Positions 41,859-49,981 of a DNA stretch of 64,000 bases are shown here, one piece after another (within the stretch, counting starts at the first letter, position 1; every line of letters starts with the position of its first letter). The position numbers were made by a program, and so were the translations under genes. Location: assembly GCF_036088315.1 (NCBI RefSeq), contig NZ_CP107996.1, positions 4,733,501 to 4,797,500 on the forward strand, read 5' to 3'. The notes under the pieces were generated by a model. It worked only from the letters and a program-made list of their open reading frames with translations. It did no database searches and had not been told where the DNA came from. Source of the DNA: Streptomyces sp. NBC_00344. GTDB taxonomy: Bacteria > Actinomycetota > Actinomycetes > Streptomycetales > Streptomycetaceae.

Positions 41859-43091
41859 ATGCCTTCCGTACTGCCCGATGGTGAGCCCGTGCCCGACGAC
41901 GGGGCGCTGCCCGGTCATGCCCTGGCAGGCGCGGGTGAGCGGCCGCTCGGGTTCTATCTGCACGTGCCGTACTGCGCGACGCGCTGCGGCTACTGCGACT
42001 TCAACACCTACACCGCGACGGAGCTCCGGAGTTCCGGCGGTGTGGCGGCCTCCCAGGACAGCTACGCGGCGAACCTGATCGACGAGGTGAGGCTGGCCCG
42101 CAAGGTGCTCGGCGACGACCCCCGCCCGGTGCGGACGGTGTTCGTCGGCGGCGGCACGCCGACCCTGCTCGACGCCTCCGACCTGGTGCGGATGCTCGGT
42201 GCGGTCCGCGATGAGTTCGGTCTTGCCGATGACGCGGAGATCACCACCGAGGCCAACCCGGAGTCCGTCGGCCCGGCCTATCTGGCGGCTCTGCGGGAGG
42301 GCGGCTTCAACCGGATCTCGTTCGGGATGCAGAGCGCCCGGCAGCATGTGCTGAAGGTCCTGGACCGTACGCATACGCCCGGCAGGCCCGAGGAATGTGT
42401 CGCCGAGGCGCGCGCCGCGGGCTTCGGCCACGTCAATCTCGATCTGATCTACGGCACGCCCGGGGAGTCCGACGACGACTGGCGGGCCTCGCTGGCCGCT
42501 GCCGTCGGGGCGGGTCCCGACCACATCTCCGCCTACGCGCTCATTGTCGAGGAGGGCACCGGGCTCGCCCGGCGGATCCGGCGCGGCGAGGTCCCGATGA
42601 CCGACGACGACGTCCACGCCGACCGCTATCTGATCGCGGACTCCGTGCTGGCCGAGGCGGGCTACTCCTGGTACGAGGTCTCCAACTGGGCGACCACCGA
42701 CGCGGCGCGCTGTCTCCACAACGAGCTGTACTGGCGGGGGGCGGACTGGTGGGGCGCGGGCCCCGGAGCGCACAGTCATGTGGGCGGCGTGCGCTGGTGG
42801 AACGTCAAGCATCCGGGGGCCTACGCCGCGGCCCTGGCTTCCGGCAGGTCTCCGGGGGCCGGCCGCGAGATCCTGCCCGACGAGGACCGCAGGGTGGAAC
42901 GGATCCTGCTCGAACTGCGGCTGCTCGAGGGGTGCCCGCTCTCCATCCTCGCTCCCGCCGGGCTGGCGGCGGCCCGCCGGGCGCTGGCGGACGGGCTGCT
43001 GTCGGCCGGGCCCTTCGAGGAGGGACGGGCCGTGCTGACGCTGCGGGGGCGGCTGTTGGCCGACGCGGTGGTCAGGGACCTGGTGGACTGA
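41859..43091 (+). CDS. hemW: HemW-type radical SAM heme chaperone
   Basis: A 410-residue radical SAM protein of the HemN/HemW family. The cluster-binding motif is CATRCGYC (CxxxCxxC) near residue 44, followed by FNTYTATEL. VFVGGGTPTLL is near 93 and FGMQSARQHVLKVLDRTHT near 155; the C-terminal HemW domain has ELYWRGADWWGAGPGAHSH. It is usually annotated as coproporphyrinogen III oxidase, but the sequence type fits HemW, which delivers heme. It precedes the heat-shock operon, as in other Streptomyces. Confidence 0.92.
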   Translation: MPSVLPDGEPVPDDGALPGHALAGAGERPLGFYLHVPYCATRCGYCDFNTYTATELRSSGGVAASQDSYAANLIDEVRLARKVLGDDPRPVRTVFVGGGTPTLLDASDLVRMLGAVRDEFGLADDAEITTEANPESVGPAYLAALREGGFNRISFGMQSARQHVLKVLDRTHTPGRPEECVAEARAAGFGHVNLDLIYGTPGESDDDWRASLAAAVGAGPDHISAYALIVEEGTGLARRIRRGEVPMTDDDVHADRYLIADSVLAEAGYSWYEVSNWATTDAARCLHNELYWRGADWWGAGPGAHSHVGGVRWWNVKHPGAYAAALASGRSPGAGREILPDEDRRVERILLELRLLEGCPLSILAPAGLAAARRALADGLLSAGPFEEGRAVLTLRGRLLADAVVRDLVD

Positions 43092-43232
43092 GCGCGCGCC
43101 CGGGGCCGCAGCGCGACGCCCCGGCCCGGCCGGACCGCGCCGCCGGCCCTGTTCCGGCCCGCCCCTTTCCCGTAGCGATCCGGCGCCGTTGCGGCGTCCT
43201 TCCAGGTCCGGAGCCCGCACACTGTTCAGGGT

Positions 43233-44048
43233 TCAGGCCGGGGCCGTCACGAAGTCGATGAGCTCCTCCACCCGTCCCAGCAGCTCCGGCTCCAGGTCCC
43301 GGTAGGACCGCACCCCGGAGAGAATCCGCTGCCAGGCCGCACCGGTGTTCTCCGGCCACCCCAGAGCCCGGCACACGCCCGTCTTCCAGTCCTCACCGCG
43401 CGGCACCGCGGGCCACCCCTCGATCCCGGCCGCGGCGGGTTTGACCGCCTCCCAGACGTCGATGAAGGGGTGGCCCACGACCAGCGCGTGGTCGCCTGTG
43501 ACTTCCGCCGCGATACGGGACTCCTTCGAACCGGGCACCAGATGGTCGACCAGCACCCCGAGCCTGGCGTCCGCCGCCGGTGCGAACTCGGCCACGATCG
43601 CGGGGAGATCGTCGATACCGCCCAGATACTCCACGACCACGCCCTCGACCCGCAGGTCGTCGCCCCACACCCGCTCCACCAGTTCCGCGTCGTGGCGGCC
43701 CTCCACGTAGATCCGCCCGGCTCGGGCGACCCGGGCCCTGGCTCCGGGGACAGCGACCGAACCCGAGGCCGTGCGGGCGGGGCGCCGCGGCGCCGCCGCG
43801 GGCCGTACGAGGGTGACCGGGCGGCCCTCCAGCAGGAAGCCGCGCGGGGGCATCGGGAAGACCCGGTGCTTGCCGAAGCGGTCCTCCAGGGTGACGGTCG
43901 GCCCCTCGGCCGTCTTCTCGCACCGGACGACCGCACCGCAGAACCCGGTGGTGACCTCCTCGACGACCAGATCGTGTTCGGCCGCGACCTCGGGGGCAGG
44001 CGTCTGCTTCTTCCACGGCGGCGTGAAGTCGGGGCTGTAGCTGCGCAT
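43233..44048 (-). CDS. DUF3097-family protein
   Basis: A 271-residue actinobacterial protein that I recognise as the DUF3097 family. It opens MRSYSPDFTPPWKKQ. The centre has RIYVEGRHDAELVERVWGDDLR, reminiscent of a TOPRIM-like acidic fold, then VEYLGGIDDL and GVLVDHLVPGSKESRI. The end GVRSYRDLEPELLGRVEELIDF is helical. Its biochemical role is not established. It is convergent with hemW and 10 bp downstream of the metallo-beta-lactamase gene, probably in one leftward operon. Confidence 0.75.
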   Translation of the reverse strand: MRSYSPDFTPPWKKQTPAPEVAAEHDLVVEEVTTGFCGAVVRCEKTAEGPTVTLEDRFGKHRVFPMPPRGFLLEGRPVTLVRPAAAPRRPARTASGSVAVPGARARVARAGRIYVEGRHDAELVERVWGDDLRVEGVVVEYLGGIDDLPAIVAEFAPAADARLGVLVDHLVPGSKESRIAAEVTGDHALVVGHPFIDVWEAVKPAAAGIEGWPAVPRGEDWKTGVCRALGWPENTGAAWQRILSGVRSYRDLEPELLGRVEELIDFVTAPA

Positions 44049-44058
44049 TCCGCAGACG

Positions 44059-44787
44059 CTACGACACCCGTGAGCGCGCTGCCAGCACATCCCGCTGGGC
44101 ACGGACGAAGGAGGCGTCCACCACAGCCCCGTGGCCCGGCACGTACAGCGCGTCCTCGCCGCCCAGCGCCAGCAACCGGTCAAGGGCGGCAGGCCACTGC
44201 GACAGCACCGCGTCGGGGCCCGCCTGCGGCTCGCCGGACTCCTCGACGAGGTCGCCGCAGAACATCACATCGGGGCTGCCCGGGACGAGGAGCACCAGAT
44301 CGTGGCCGGTGTGCCCGGGGCCGATGTTCGCCAGGACGACCTGCCGGCCGCCCAGATCGAGGGACAGTTCACCGGAGACGGGATGGTGCGGCCCGACCAG
44401 CCGGTCCACCGCCTCGTCGGCCTCGGCCTGCGGGAGACCGTGACGTACCGCGTCGTCGCGCAGCGCGCCCGCGCCGCGGGAGCCGCGGGTGAGGAGCCGG
44501 TCCGCACCCACCGCTCCGTACACCCGGGCGCCCGGGAAGGCGGCGGTCCCCAGCACGTGGTCGAAATGCGGGTGGCTCAACGCGATGTGCGTCACTTCCC
44601 GGCCCAGCAGCTCCGCCACCCCGGCGCGGATCGCGGAGCCCTCGCCGAGCGACGAGCCGGTGTCGTAGAGCAGTACCGCATCCCGGCCCGCGACCAGTCC
44701 GACGGTCGCGTCCCAGCCGGGGAGACGGCGCCGGCCGACATCTGCGGCAAGGTGTTCCCAGCCGGAGTCTTCCCAAGTGACGTCCAT
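44059..44787 (-). CDS. metallo-beta-lactamase fold hydrolase
   Basis: A 242-residue MBL-fold protein. The metal site motif is SHPHFDHVLG (HxHxDH) near residue 71, followed by GHTGHDLVL, FCGDLVEES and a final VPGHGAVVD. It has the compact domain only, with no rhodanese or DRMBL extension, so it is a hydrolase of unknown substrate such as a thioester or lactone. It is divergent from hrcA and upstream of the DUF3097 gene. Confidence 0.85.
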   Translation of the reverse strand: MDVTWEDSGWEHLAADVGRRRLPGWDATVGLVAGRDAVLLYDTGSSLGEGSAIRAGVAELLGREVTHIALSHPHFDHVLGTAAFPGARVYGAVGADRLLTRGSRGAGALRDDAVRHGLPQAEADEAVDRLVGPHHPVSGELSLDLGGRQVVLANIGPGHTGHDLVLLVPGSPDVMFCGDLVEESGEPQAGPDAVLSQWPAALDRLLALGGEDALYVPGHGAVVDASFVRAQRDVLAARSRVS

Positions 44788-44843
44788 ACCGAGACGCTAT
44801 CCGCAAATGGCCCGCAGCGGCGCGATAGCGTGACGGGCCGTGC

Positions 44844-44874
44844 TTGCCAGGGGTGAACCTCTCCGCCGTACACT
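44844..44874 (+). promoter_or_regulatory. candidate hrcA-dnaJ promoter
   Basis: TTGCCA (44844-44849) and TACACT (44869-44874) are separated by 19 bp, just upstream of the CIRCE operator. The predicted start lies within or at the edge of CIRCE, where bound HrcA would block transcription. Confidence 0.5.
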
Positions 44875-44883
44875 GGGAGGTCG

Positions 44884-44910
44884 CTGGCACTCGAACGCAC
44901 CGAGTGCCAG
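44884..44910 (+). promoter_or_regulatory. CIRCE operator
   Basis: The arms CTGGCACTC (44884-44892) and GAGTGCCAG (44902-44910) are separated by 9 bp, a perfect palindrome that matches the CIRCE consensus TTAGCACTC-N9-GAGTGCTAA at 16 of 18 positions. It lies 39 bp upstream of hrcA and implies autoregulation of the hrcA-dnaJ operon by the heat-inducible repressor HrcA. Confidence 0.92.
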
Positions 44911-44949
44911 GCAGGCCCCGCCGACGATCGACAACTGGAGGTGTGCGCG

Positions 44950-45960
44950 GTGCTCAGCGAACGCAGACTCGAAGTGTTGCGCGCCATCGTCCAGGACTAC
45001 GTGGGCACCGAGGAGCCGGTCGGTTCCAAGGCGCTCACCGAGCGGCACCGGCTCGGCGTCTCGCCGGCCACCATCCGCAACGACATGGCCGCCCTGGAGG
45101 ACGAGGGCTTCATCGCCCAGCCCCACACCAGCGCAGGGCGCATCCCGACGGACAAGGGCTACCGGCTGTTCGTGGACCGGCTCGCGGGCGTCAAGCCCCT
45201 CTCGTCGCCCGAGCGGCGCGCCATCCAGAACTTCATGGACGGCGCGGTCGACCTCGACGACGTGGTGGGCCGGACGGTGCGGCTGCTGGCCCAGCTGACC
45301 CGGCAGGTCGCCGTCGTGCAGTACCCGTCGCTGACCCGTTCCACGGTCCGGCACGTGGAATTGCTCTCACTTGCCCCCGCCCGGTTGATGCTGGTGCTGA
45401 TCACGGACACCGGACGGGTTGAGCAACGCATGATCGACTGTCCGGCGCCTTTCGGTGACACGTCGCTGGCGGACCTCAGGGCCCGGCTGAACAGCCGGGT
45501 GGTGGGGCGCCGTTTCGCAGATGTGCCCCAACTGGTGCAGGATCTTCCCGAGTCCTTCGACCAGGAGGACAGGGGGACTGTCACGACCGTCCTCTCGACC
45601 CTGCTGGAAACCCTGGTCGAGGAGACGGAGGAGCGGCTGATGATCGGCGGAACCGCCAATCTGACCCGCTTCGGACATGACTTCCCGCTGACCATCAGGC
45701 CGGTGCTGGAAGCACTCGAGGAGCAGGTCGTGCTCCTCAAACTGCTCGGGGAGGACTCGGGCATGACCGTGAGCATCGGGCATGAGAACGCCCACGAAGG
45801 ACTGACGTCCACATCGGTCGTCGCCGTCGGCTACGGTTCGGGCGACGAGGCAGTCGCCAAACTCGGCGTGGTCGGACCGACCCGCATGGACTACCCCGGA
45901 ACGATGGGAGCGGTACGCGCAGTGGCACGTTACGTCGGACAGATCCTGGCGGAGTCGTAA
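44950..45960 (+). CDS. hrcA: heat-inducible transcriptional repressor HrcA
   Basis: A 336-residue HrcA. The N-terminal winged helix has [19 protein letters not shown] and [16 protein letters not shown], then [18 protein letters not shown]. The middle GAF-like domain is followed by the C-terminal [20 protein letters not shown] and [14 protein letters not shown]. It represses chaperone genes by binding CIRCE. GTG 44950 is preferred because GGAGG lies 8 nt upstream; GTG 44941 abuts the same site. Confidence 0.96.
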   Translation: MLSERRLEVLRAIVQDYVGTEEPVGSKALTERHRLGVSPATIRNDMAALEDEGFIAQPHTSAGRIPTDKGYRLFVDRLAGVKPLSSPERRAIQNFMDGAVDLDDVVGRTVRLLAQLTRQVAVVQYPSLTRSTVRHVELLSLAPARLMLVLITDTGRVEQRMIDCPAPFGDTSLADLRARLNSRVVGRRFADVPQLVQDLPESFDQEDRGTVTTVLSTLLETLVEETEERLMIGGTANLTRFGHDFPLTIRPVLEALEEQVVLLKLLGEDSGMTVSIGHENAHEGLTSTSVVAVGYGSGDEAVAKLGVVGPTRMDYPGTMGAVRAVARYVGQILAES

Positions 45961-47097
45961 GTGGCCACGGACTACTACGCCGTTCTCGGCGTGCGCCGCG
46001 ACGCTTCCCAGGACGAGATCAAGAAGGCATTCCGGCGGCTGGCGCGCGAGCTCCACCCGGACGTGAATCCCGATCCCAAGACGCAGGAACGCTTCAAGGA
46101 GATCAACGCCGCTTACGAGGTGTTGTCGGACCCGCAGAAGAAGCAGGTCTACGACCTCGGCGGCGACCCGCTGTCACAGGCCGGCGGCGGTGGCGCCGGC
46201 GGCTTCGGCGCGGGCGGCTTCGGGAACTTCTCGGACATCATGGACGCCTTCTTCGGAACGGCGTCCCAGCGTGGGCCGAGGTCCAGGACGCGGCGCGGCC
46301 AGGACGCGATGATCCGACTGGAGATCGACCTCAACGAGTCGGCCTTCGGCACCACCAAGGACATCCAGGTCGACACCGCTGTGGTCTGCACGACCTGCAG
46401 CGGTGAGGGCGCGGCCCCCGGTACGTCGGCGCAGACCTGCGACATGTGCCGCGGCCGCGGCGAGGTCTCGCAGGTCACCCGGTCCTTCCTGGGCCAGGTC
46501 ATGACATCGCGGCCGTGCCCGCAGTGCCAGGGTTTCGGCACGGTCGTGCCGACTCCCTGCCCGGAGTGCGCGGGCGACGGTCGCATCCGCTCCCGCCGCA
46601 CGCTCACGGTCAAGATCCCGGCCGGGGTCGACAACGGCACCCGGATCCAGCTCGCGGGTGAGGGCGAGGTCGGCCCGGGCGGCGGTCCCGCCGGCGATCT
46701 CTACGTCGAGATCCACGAGTTGCCGCACGCGGTCTTCCAGCGGCGCGGAGACGATCTGCACTGCACGGTGACCGTTCCCATGACGGCAGCCGCTCTCGGC
46801 ACCAAGGTGCCGCTGGAGACGCTGGACGCACTGGAGGAGGTCGACATCCGGCCGGGCACCCAGTCCGGCCAGTCGATTCCGATGCACCAGCGCGGCATCA
46901 CGCATCTGCGTGGTGGCGGCCGGGGTGACCTGATCGTGCACGTCGAGGTGCTGACCCCGTCGAAGCTCGACCCCGAGCAGGAGCGGATACTGCGGGAGTT
47001 CGCCAAGCTGCGCGGCGAGGAACGGCCCACCGGGCAGTTCCAGCCGGGTCAGCAGGGCCTGTTCTCCCGGCTGAAGGACGCGTTCAACGGGCGGTAG
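45961..47097 (+). CDS. dnaJ: chaperone protein DnaJ (DnaJ2 type)
   Basis: A 378-residue type I J-protein. The J-domain has HPD near residue 33 (ELHPDVNPDP) and is followed by a Gly/Phe-rich linker (~76-95). Four zinc-binding CxxCxGxG repeats read CTTCSGEG, CDMCRGRG, CPQCQGFG and CPECAGDG. The C-terminal substrate-binding and dimerisation domains come last. It stimulates DnaK. The GTG start directly follows the hrcA stop, so the two form a CIRCE-controlled operon. Confidence 0.96.
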   Translation: MATDYYAVLGVRRDASQDEIKKAFRRLARELHPDVNPDPKTQERFKEINAAYEVLSDPQKKQVYDLGGDPLSQAGGGGAGGFGAGGFGNFSDIMDAFFGTASQRGPRSRTRRGQDAMIRLEIDLNESAFGTTKDIQVDTAVVCTTCSGEGAAPGTSAQTCDMCRGRGEVSQVTRSFLGQVMTSRPCPQCQGFGTVVPTPCPECAGDGRIRSRRTLTVKIPAGVDNGTRIQLAGEGEVGPGGGPAGDLYVEIHELPHAVFQRRGDDLHCTVTVPMTAAALGTKVPLETLDALEEVDIRPGTQSGQSIPMHQRGITHLRGGGRGDLIVHVEVLTPSKLDPEQERILREFAKLRGEERPTGQFQPGQQGLFSRLKDAFNGR

Positions 47098-47164
47098 CCG
47101 TCCGGTCCCGCGGACCGCGGGACATCGGTTCGATACGGTGCGGAGGACGTGACACGATGCAGTC

Positions 47165-48238
47165 ATGTCCTCCGCACTCGCCGATCTCTGCCGGTATCCG
47201 ATCGTGCAGGCCCCCATGGCGGGCGGTGCTTCGGGCCCGCAGCTCGCCGCGGCCGTCAGCGAGGCGGGCGGCCTCGGATTTCTCGCCGCCGGGTACAAGA
47301 CCGCCGACGGCATGTACGAGGAGATCAAACAGCTGCGCGGTCTCACCGGACTGCCCTTCGGGGTGAATCTCTTCATGCCGCAGCCGGAGAGCGCCGACCC
47401 CTCCGCCGTCGAGGTCTACGGCCATCAGCTCGCCGGTGAGGCGACCTGGTACGAAACCTCGCTCGGGGACGCGCTCGGCAGCTCGGACGACGGTTACGAG
47501 GCCAAGCTCGCCATACTGCTGGACGACCCCGTACCGGTTGTCTCCTTCACCTTCGGATGCCCGTCGCGCGATGTCCTCGACGCCTTCGACCGGGTCAACA
47601 CCTTCACGATTGTCACCGTCACCACCCCCGAAGAGGCCCAGGCCGCCCAGTGGTGCGGTGCCGACGCTGTCTGCGTCCAGGGTGTGGAGGCCGGCGGGCA
47701 CCAGGGCACCCACCGCGACGACCCGCAGACCGACGGGACGGGGATCGGGCTGCTCGCACTGATCACCCTGGTGCGGGAGACCGTTCAGCTGCCCGTCATC
47801 GCGACCGGGGGCCTGATGCGCGGCTCCCAGGTCGCCGCGGTGCTCGCGGCGGGCGCGGACGCGGCGCAGCTCGGCACCGCGTTCGTGGCGTGCCCCGAGT
47901 CCGGAGCCCATGTGCTGCACAAGCAGGCACTGACCAATCCGCTGTTCGTGCGGACGGCGCTCACCCGGGCGTTCTCCGGCCGCCCGGCCCGGGGGCTGGT
48001 CAACCGTTTCATGCGCGAGCACGGTCCGTACGCGCCCGCCGCCTATCCGCAGGTGCACCACCTCACCGCGGGACTGCGCAAGGCCGCGGCCGGGGTGGGC
48101 GATGCCCAGGGCATGGCGCTGTGGGCCGGACAGGGGCACCGGCTGGCCCGTGACCTGCCGGCCGGCCGGCTGGTCGACGTGCTGGTCGCCGAACTGGAGG
48201 CGGCGCGCGCCGCGTCGGCGGAGCGGGGCAGGCCGTGA
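47165..48238 (+). CDS. nitronate monooxygenase (NPD family)
   Basis: A 357-residue FMN-binding TIM barrel. The family start is RYPIVQAPMAGGASGPQLAAAVSEAGGLGFL. Conserved FMN-site stretches are VQGVEAGGHQGTHRDD near residue 176, VIATGGLMRGSQVAAVLAAGADAAQLGTAF near 215, and the end ARGLVNRFM. It oxidises nitronates with O2. It overlaps rsmE (GTGA), the standard Streptomyces arrangement. Confidence 0.9.
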   Translation: MSSALADLCRYPIVQAPMAGGASGPQLAAAVSEAGGLGFLAAGYKTADGMYEEIKQLRGLTGLPFGVNLFMPQPESADPSAVEVYGHQLAGEATWYETSLGDALGSSDDGYEAKLAILLDDPVPVVSFTFGCPSRDVLDAFDRVNTFTIVTVTTPEEAQAAQWCGADAVCVQGVEAGGHQGTHRDDPQTDGTGIGLLALITLVRETVQLPVIATGGLMRGSQVAAVLAAGADAAQLGTAFVACPESGAHVLHKQALTNPLFVRTALTRAFSGRPARGLVNRFMREHGPYAPAAYPQVHHLTAGLRKAAAGVGDAQGMALWAGQGHRLARDLPAGRLVDVLVAELEAARAASAERGRP

Positions 48239-48993
48239 CCGCCCCTGTCTTCGTCGCGGAGGACCTCGGCAGTGCCGGACCGGGCCCCGGCGGCACCTTC
48301 GTACTGCAGGGCCCCGAGGGCAGGCACGCGGTGTCCGTGAAGAGGCTGCGGGCGGGCGAGGACATCGTGCTGACCGACGGCCGCGGCCGGTGGGCGGACT
48401 GCGTGGTCCTGGCGGCCGAGGGCAAGGACCGTCTGGTCGTGGAACTCGGCACCCGGCACGAGGAGCCGCCGCCCGTGCCGAGGATCACCGTCGTCCAGGC
48501 ACTCCCCAAGGGGGACCGCGGCGAGGTCGCGGTCGAGACGATGACGGAGACCGGCGTCGACACGATCGTGCCCTGGCAGGCCGCCCGCTGCATCACCCAG
48601 TGGCGGGGCGAGCGGGGCGCCAAGTCCCTTGCCAAATGGCGCAGTACGGCCAGGGAGTCCGGCAAGCAGTCGCGCCGGACGCGCTTCCCCGAGGTCGCGG
48701 ACGCGGCGAGCACCAAACAGGTTGCCGCACTTCTGGCCGAAGCGGACTTCGCCGCTGTCCTGCACGAGGACCGGGACTACGGGAGCGCCCCACTGGCCGC
48801 GGTGGAGCTGCCTTCCGCGGGGGAGATCGTGCTGGTCGTCGGCCCCGAAGGGGGAGTGTCCCCGGAGGAACTGGCGGTCTTCGCGGATGCGGGGGCGAGG
48901 ACCAGCCGGCTGGGCGCGAGTGTGCTCAGGACATCCACCGCGGGGACCGCAGCGGCAGCGCTCCTGCTGGGGCGTACCGGGCGCTGGGGGTAG
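48235..48993 (+). CDS. rsmE: 16S rRNA (uracil(1498)-N3)-methyltransferase
   Basis: A 252-residue SPOUT methyltransferase. The N-terminal PUA-like part has GPEGRHAVSVKRLRAGE and LPKGDRGEVAVETMTETGVD. The knotted SAM-binding end carries VGPEGGVSPEELAVF and RLGASVLRTSTAGTAAAALL. It methylates U1498 of 16S rRNA. The GTG start overlaps the upstream stop. Confidence 0.94.
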   Translation: MTAPVFVAEDLGSAGPGPGGTFVLQGPEGRHAVSVKRLRAGEDIVLTDGRGRWADCVVLAAEGKDRLVVELGTRHEEPPPVPRITVVQALPKGDRGEVAVETMTETGVDTIVPWQAARCITQWRGERGAKSLAKWRSTARESGKQSRRTRFPEVADAASTKQVAALLAEADFAAVLHEDRDYGSAPLAAVELPSAGEIVLVVGPEGGVSPEELAVFADAGARTSRLGASVLRTSTAGTAAAALLLGRTGRWG

Positions 48994-49212
48994 TGCACTT
49001 CGCGCCCCCGGTGCGCAGGCGGGCGTTGTCCGTCCATTGATGAGCGGGCAGCGGGAGTGCGTGCCGGGTGTCGCGACGGGGCGAAGGTCGCCCATAGCGC
49101 CCCCGGGAGCCGGGCGTTACGGAGGAACGCGGCTGTTTTCCCCTCGCCCACCCGGGTGATGTGGCCGCAAGACACCTACCGGCTCACCCGCGCCGGTGGG
49201 ACCCTGCCCTTC

Positions 49213-49737
49213 ATGGGGGCAATGAGACGAGCACACTACGGGCCGGTTTTCGCGGCCGCCGCCGCTGCCGCGGCTGTCGCCGGCGTCACCGCCTGCGACC
49301 CGGTCGGCGGACTGGACACCGCTTCGGTCGCCTACACGACCGACCGCACCGCGACGAGCGCCCTGGAACACCACGGTGTGGGGGTCCAGTGGCTGAGCTG
49401 TACCGCCGACGACGGGAAGGCCGACTACGGGCACACCAGGGTGACGCCCTCGCCGTCCGCCTCCGCGCGGAGTGTGGCGAAGGTCGACTGCCAGGGCAGG
49501 ACGAAGAACGGCAAGGACATCACCGTCAAGGGCAAGGTGACCAAGGCGGTCGACGGCCGGTGTGTGCGTGGGGACCTGACGGGCCGGGTAGGTGGCGAAC
49601 TCGCCTTCCGGGCAACACTTCTGGGCAACTGCGACGCCGCCCCGACGAGCAGCGGGGCGAACCCGCCGGGCACAGGAGGCGGGGCCCGGCCGACGGTCAC
49701 CGTCACGGTGACGGTGACGCAGTACCCGGGCAAGTGA
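49213..49737 (+). CDS. putative secreted lipoprotein
   Basis: A 174-residue protein of no recognised family. A basic start (MGAMRRAHYG) is followed by an Ala-rich hydrophobic stretch and a lipobox-like GVTAC, predicting lipidation at that Cys, near residue 28, and export. The mature part has Cys pairs and a Thr/Val-rich end (TVTVTVTVTQYPG). The start is 49213 or the ATG at 49222. It follows rsmE by 219 bp with nothing obvious in the gap. Confidence 0.65.
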   Translation: MGAMRRAHYGPVFAAAAAAAAVAGVTACDPVGGLDTASVAYTTDRTATSALEHHGVGVQWLSCTADDGKADYGHTRVTPSPSASARSVAKVDCQGRTKNGKDITVKGKVTKAVDGRCVRGDLTGRVGGELAFRATLLGNCDAAPTSSGANPPGTGGGARPTVTVTVTVTQYPGK

Positions 49738-49981
49738 CCACCCGCCCGGCCGGCCGGGGGCGCTCCCGGGAGAACCGCAACTCCGGCTCCGACGGCCGGA
49801 TGACGGCCTGAGGGCTGTCCCGTCGTCCGTGGCGGGCGCAGGACGGCAGCGACGCCGTCCCGCCGCATCGGGAGCACCCGAATACGCCACGTATGCGGAT
49901 GTTCCGCCGCCTTGCGATGCACCGCATCCGGCGCCGTACGTAATCCACCAGGGACTACGGACAGCCCTTAGGGTGATCCAT

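Noticed and set aside
39780..43220. A very long open frame (over 1100 codons) on the minus strand opposite the acyl-CoA ligase and hemW
   Set aside because: It is a GC-rich antisense shadow. Its translation has no recognisable domain, while the plus strand encodes two clear enzymes with motifs and ribosome sites.
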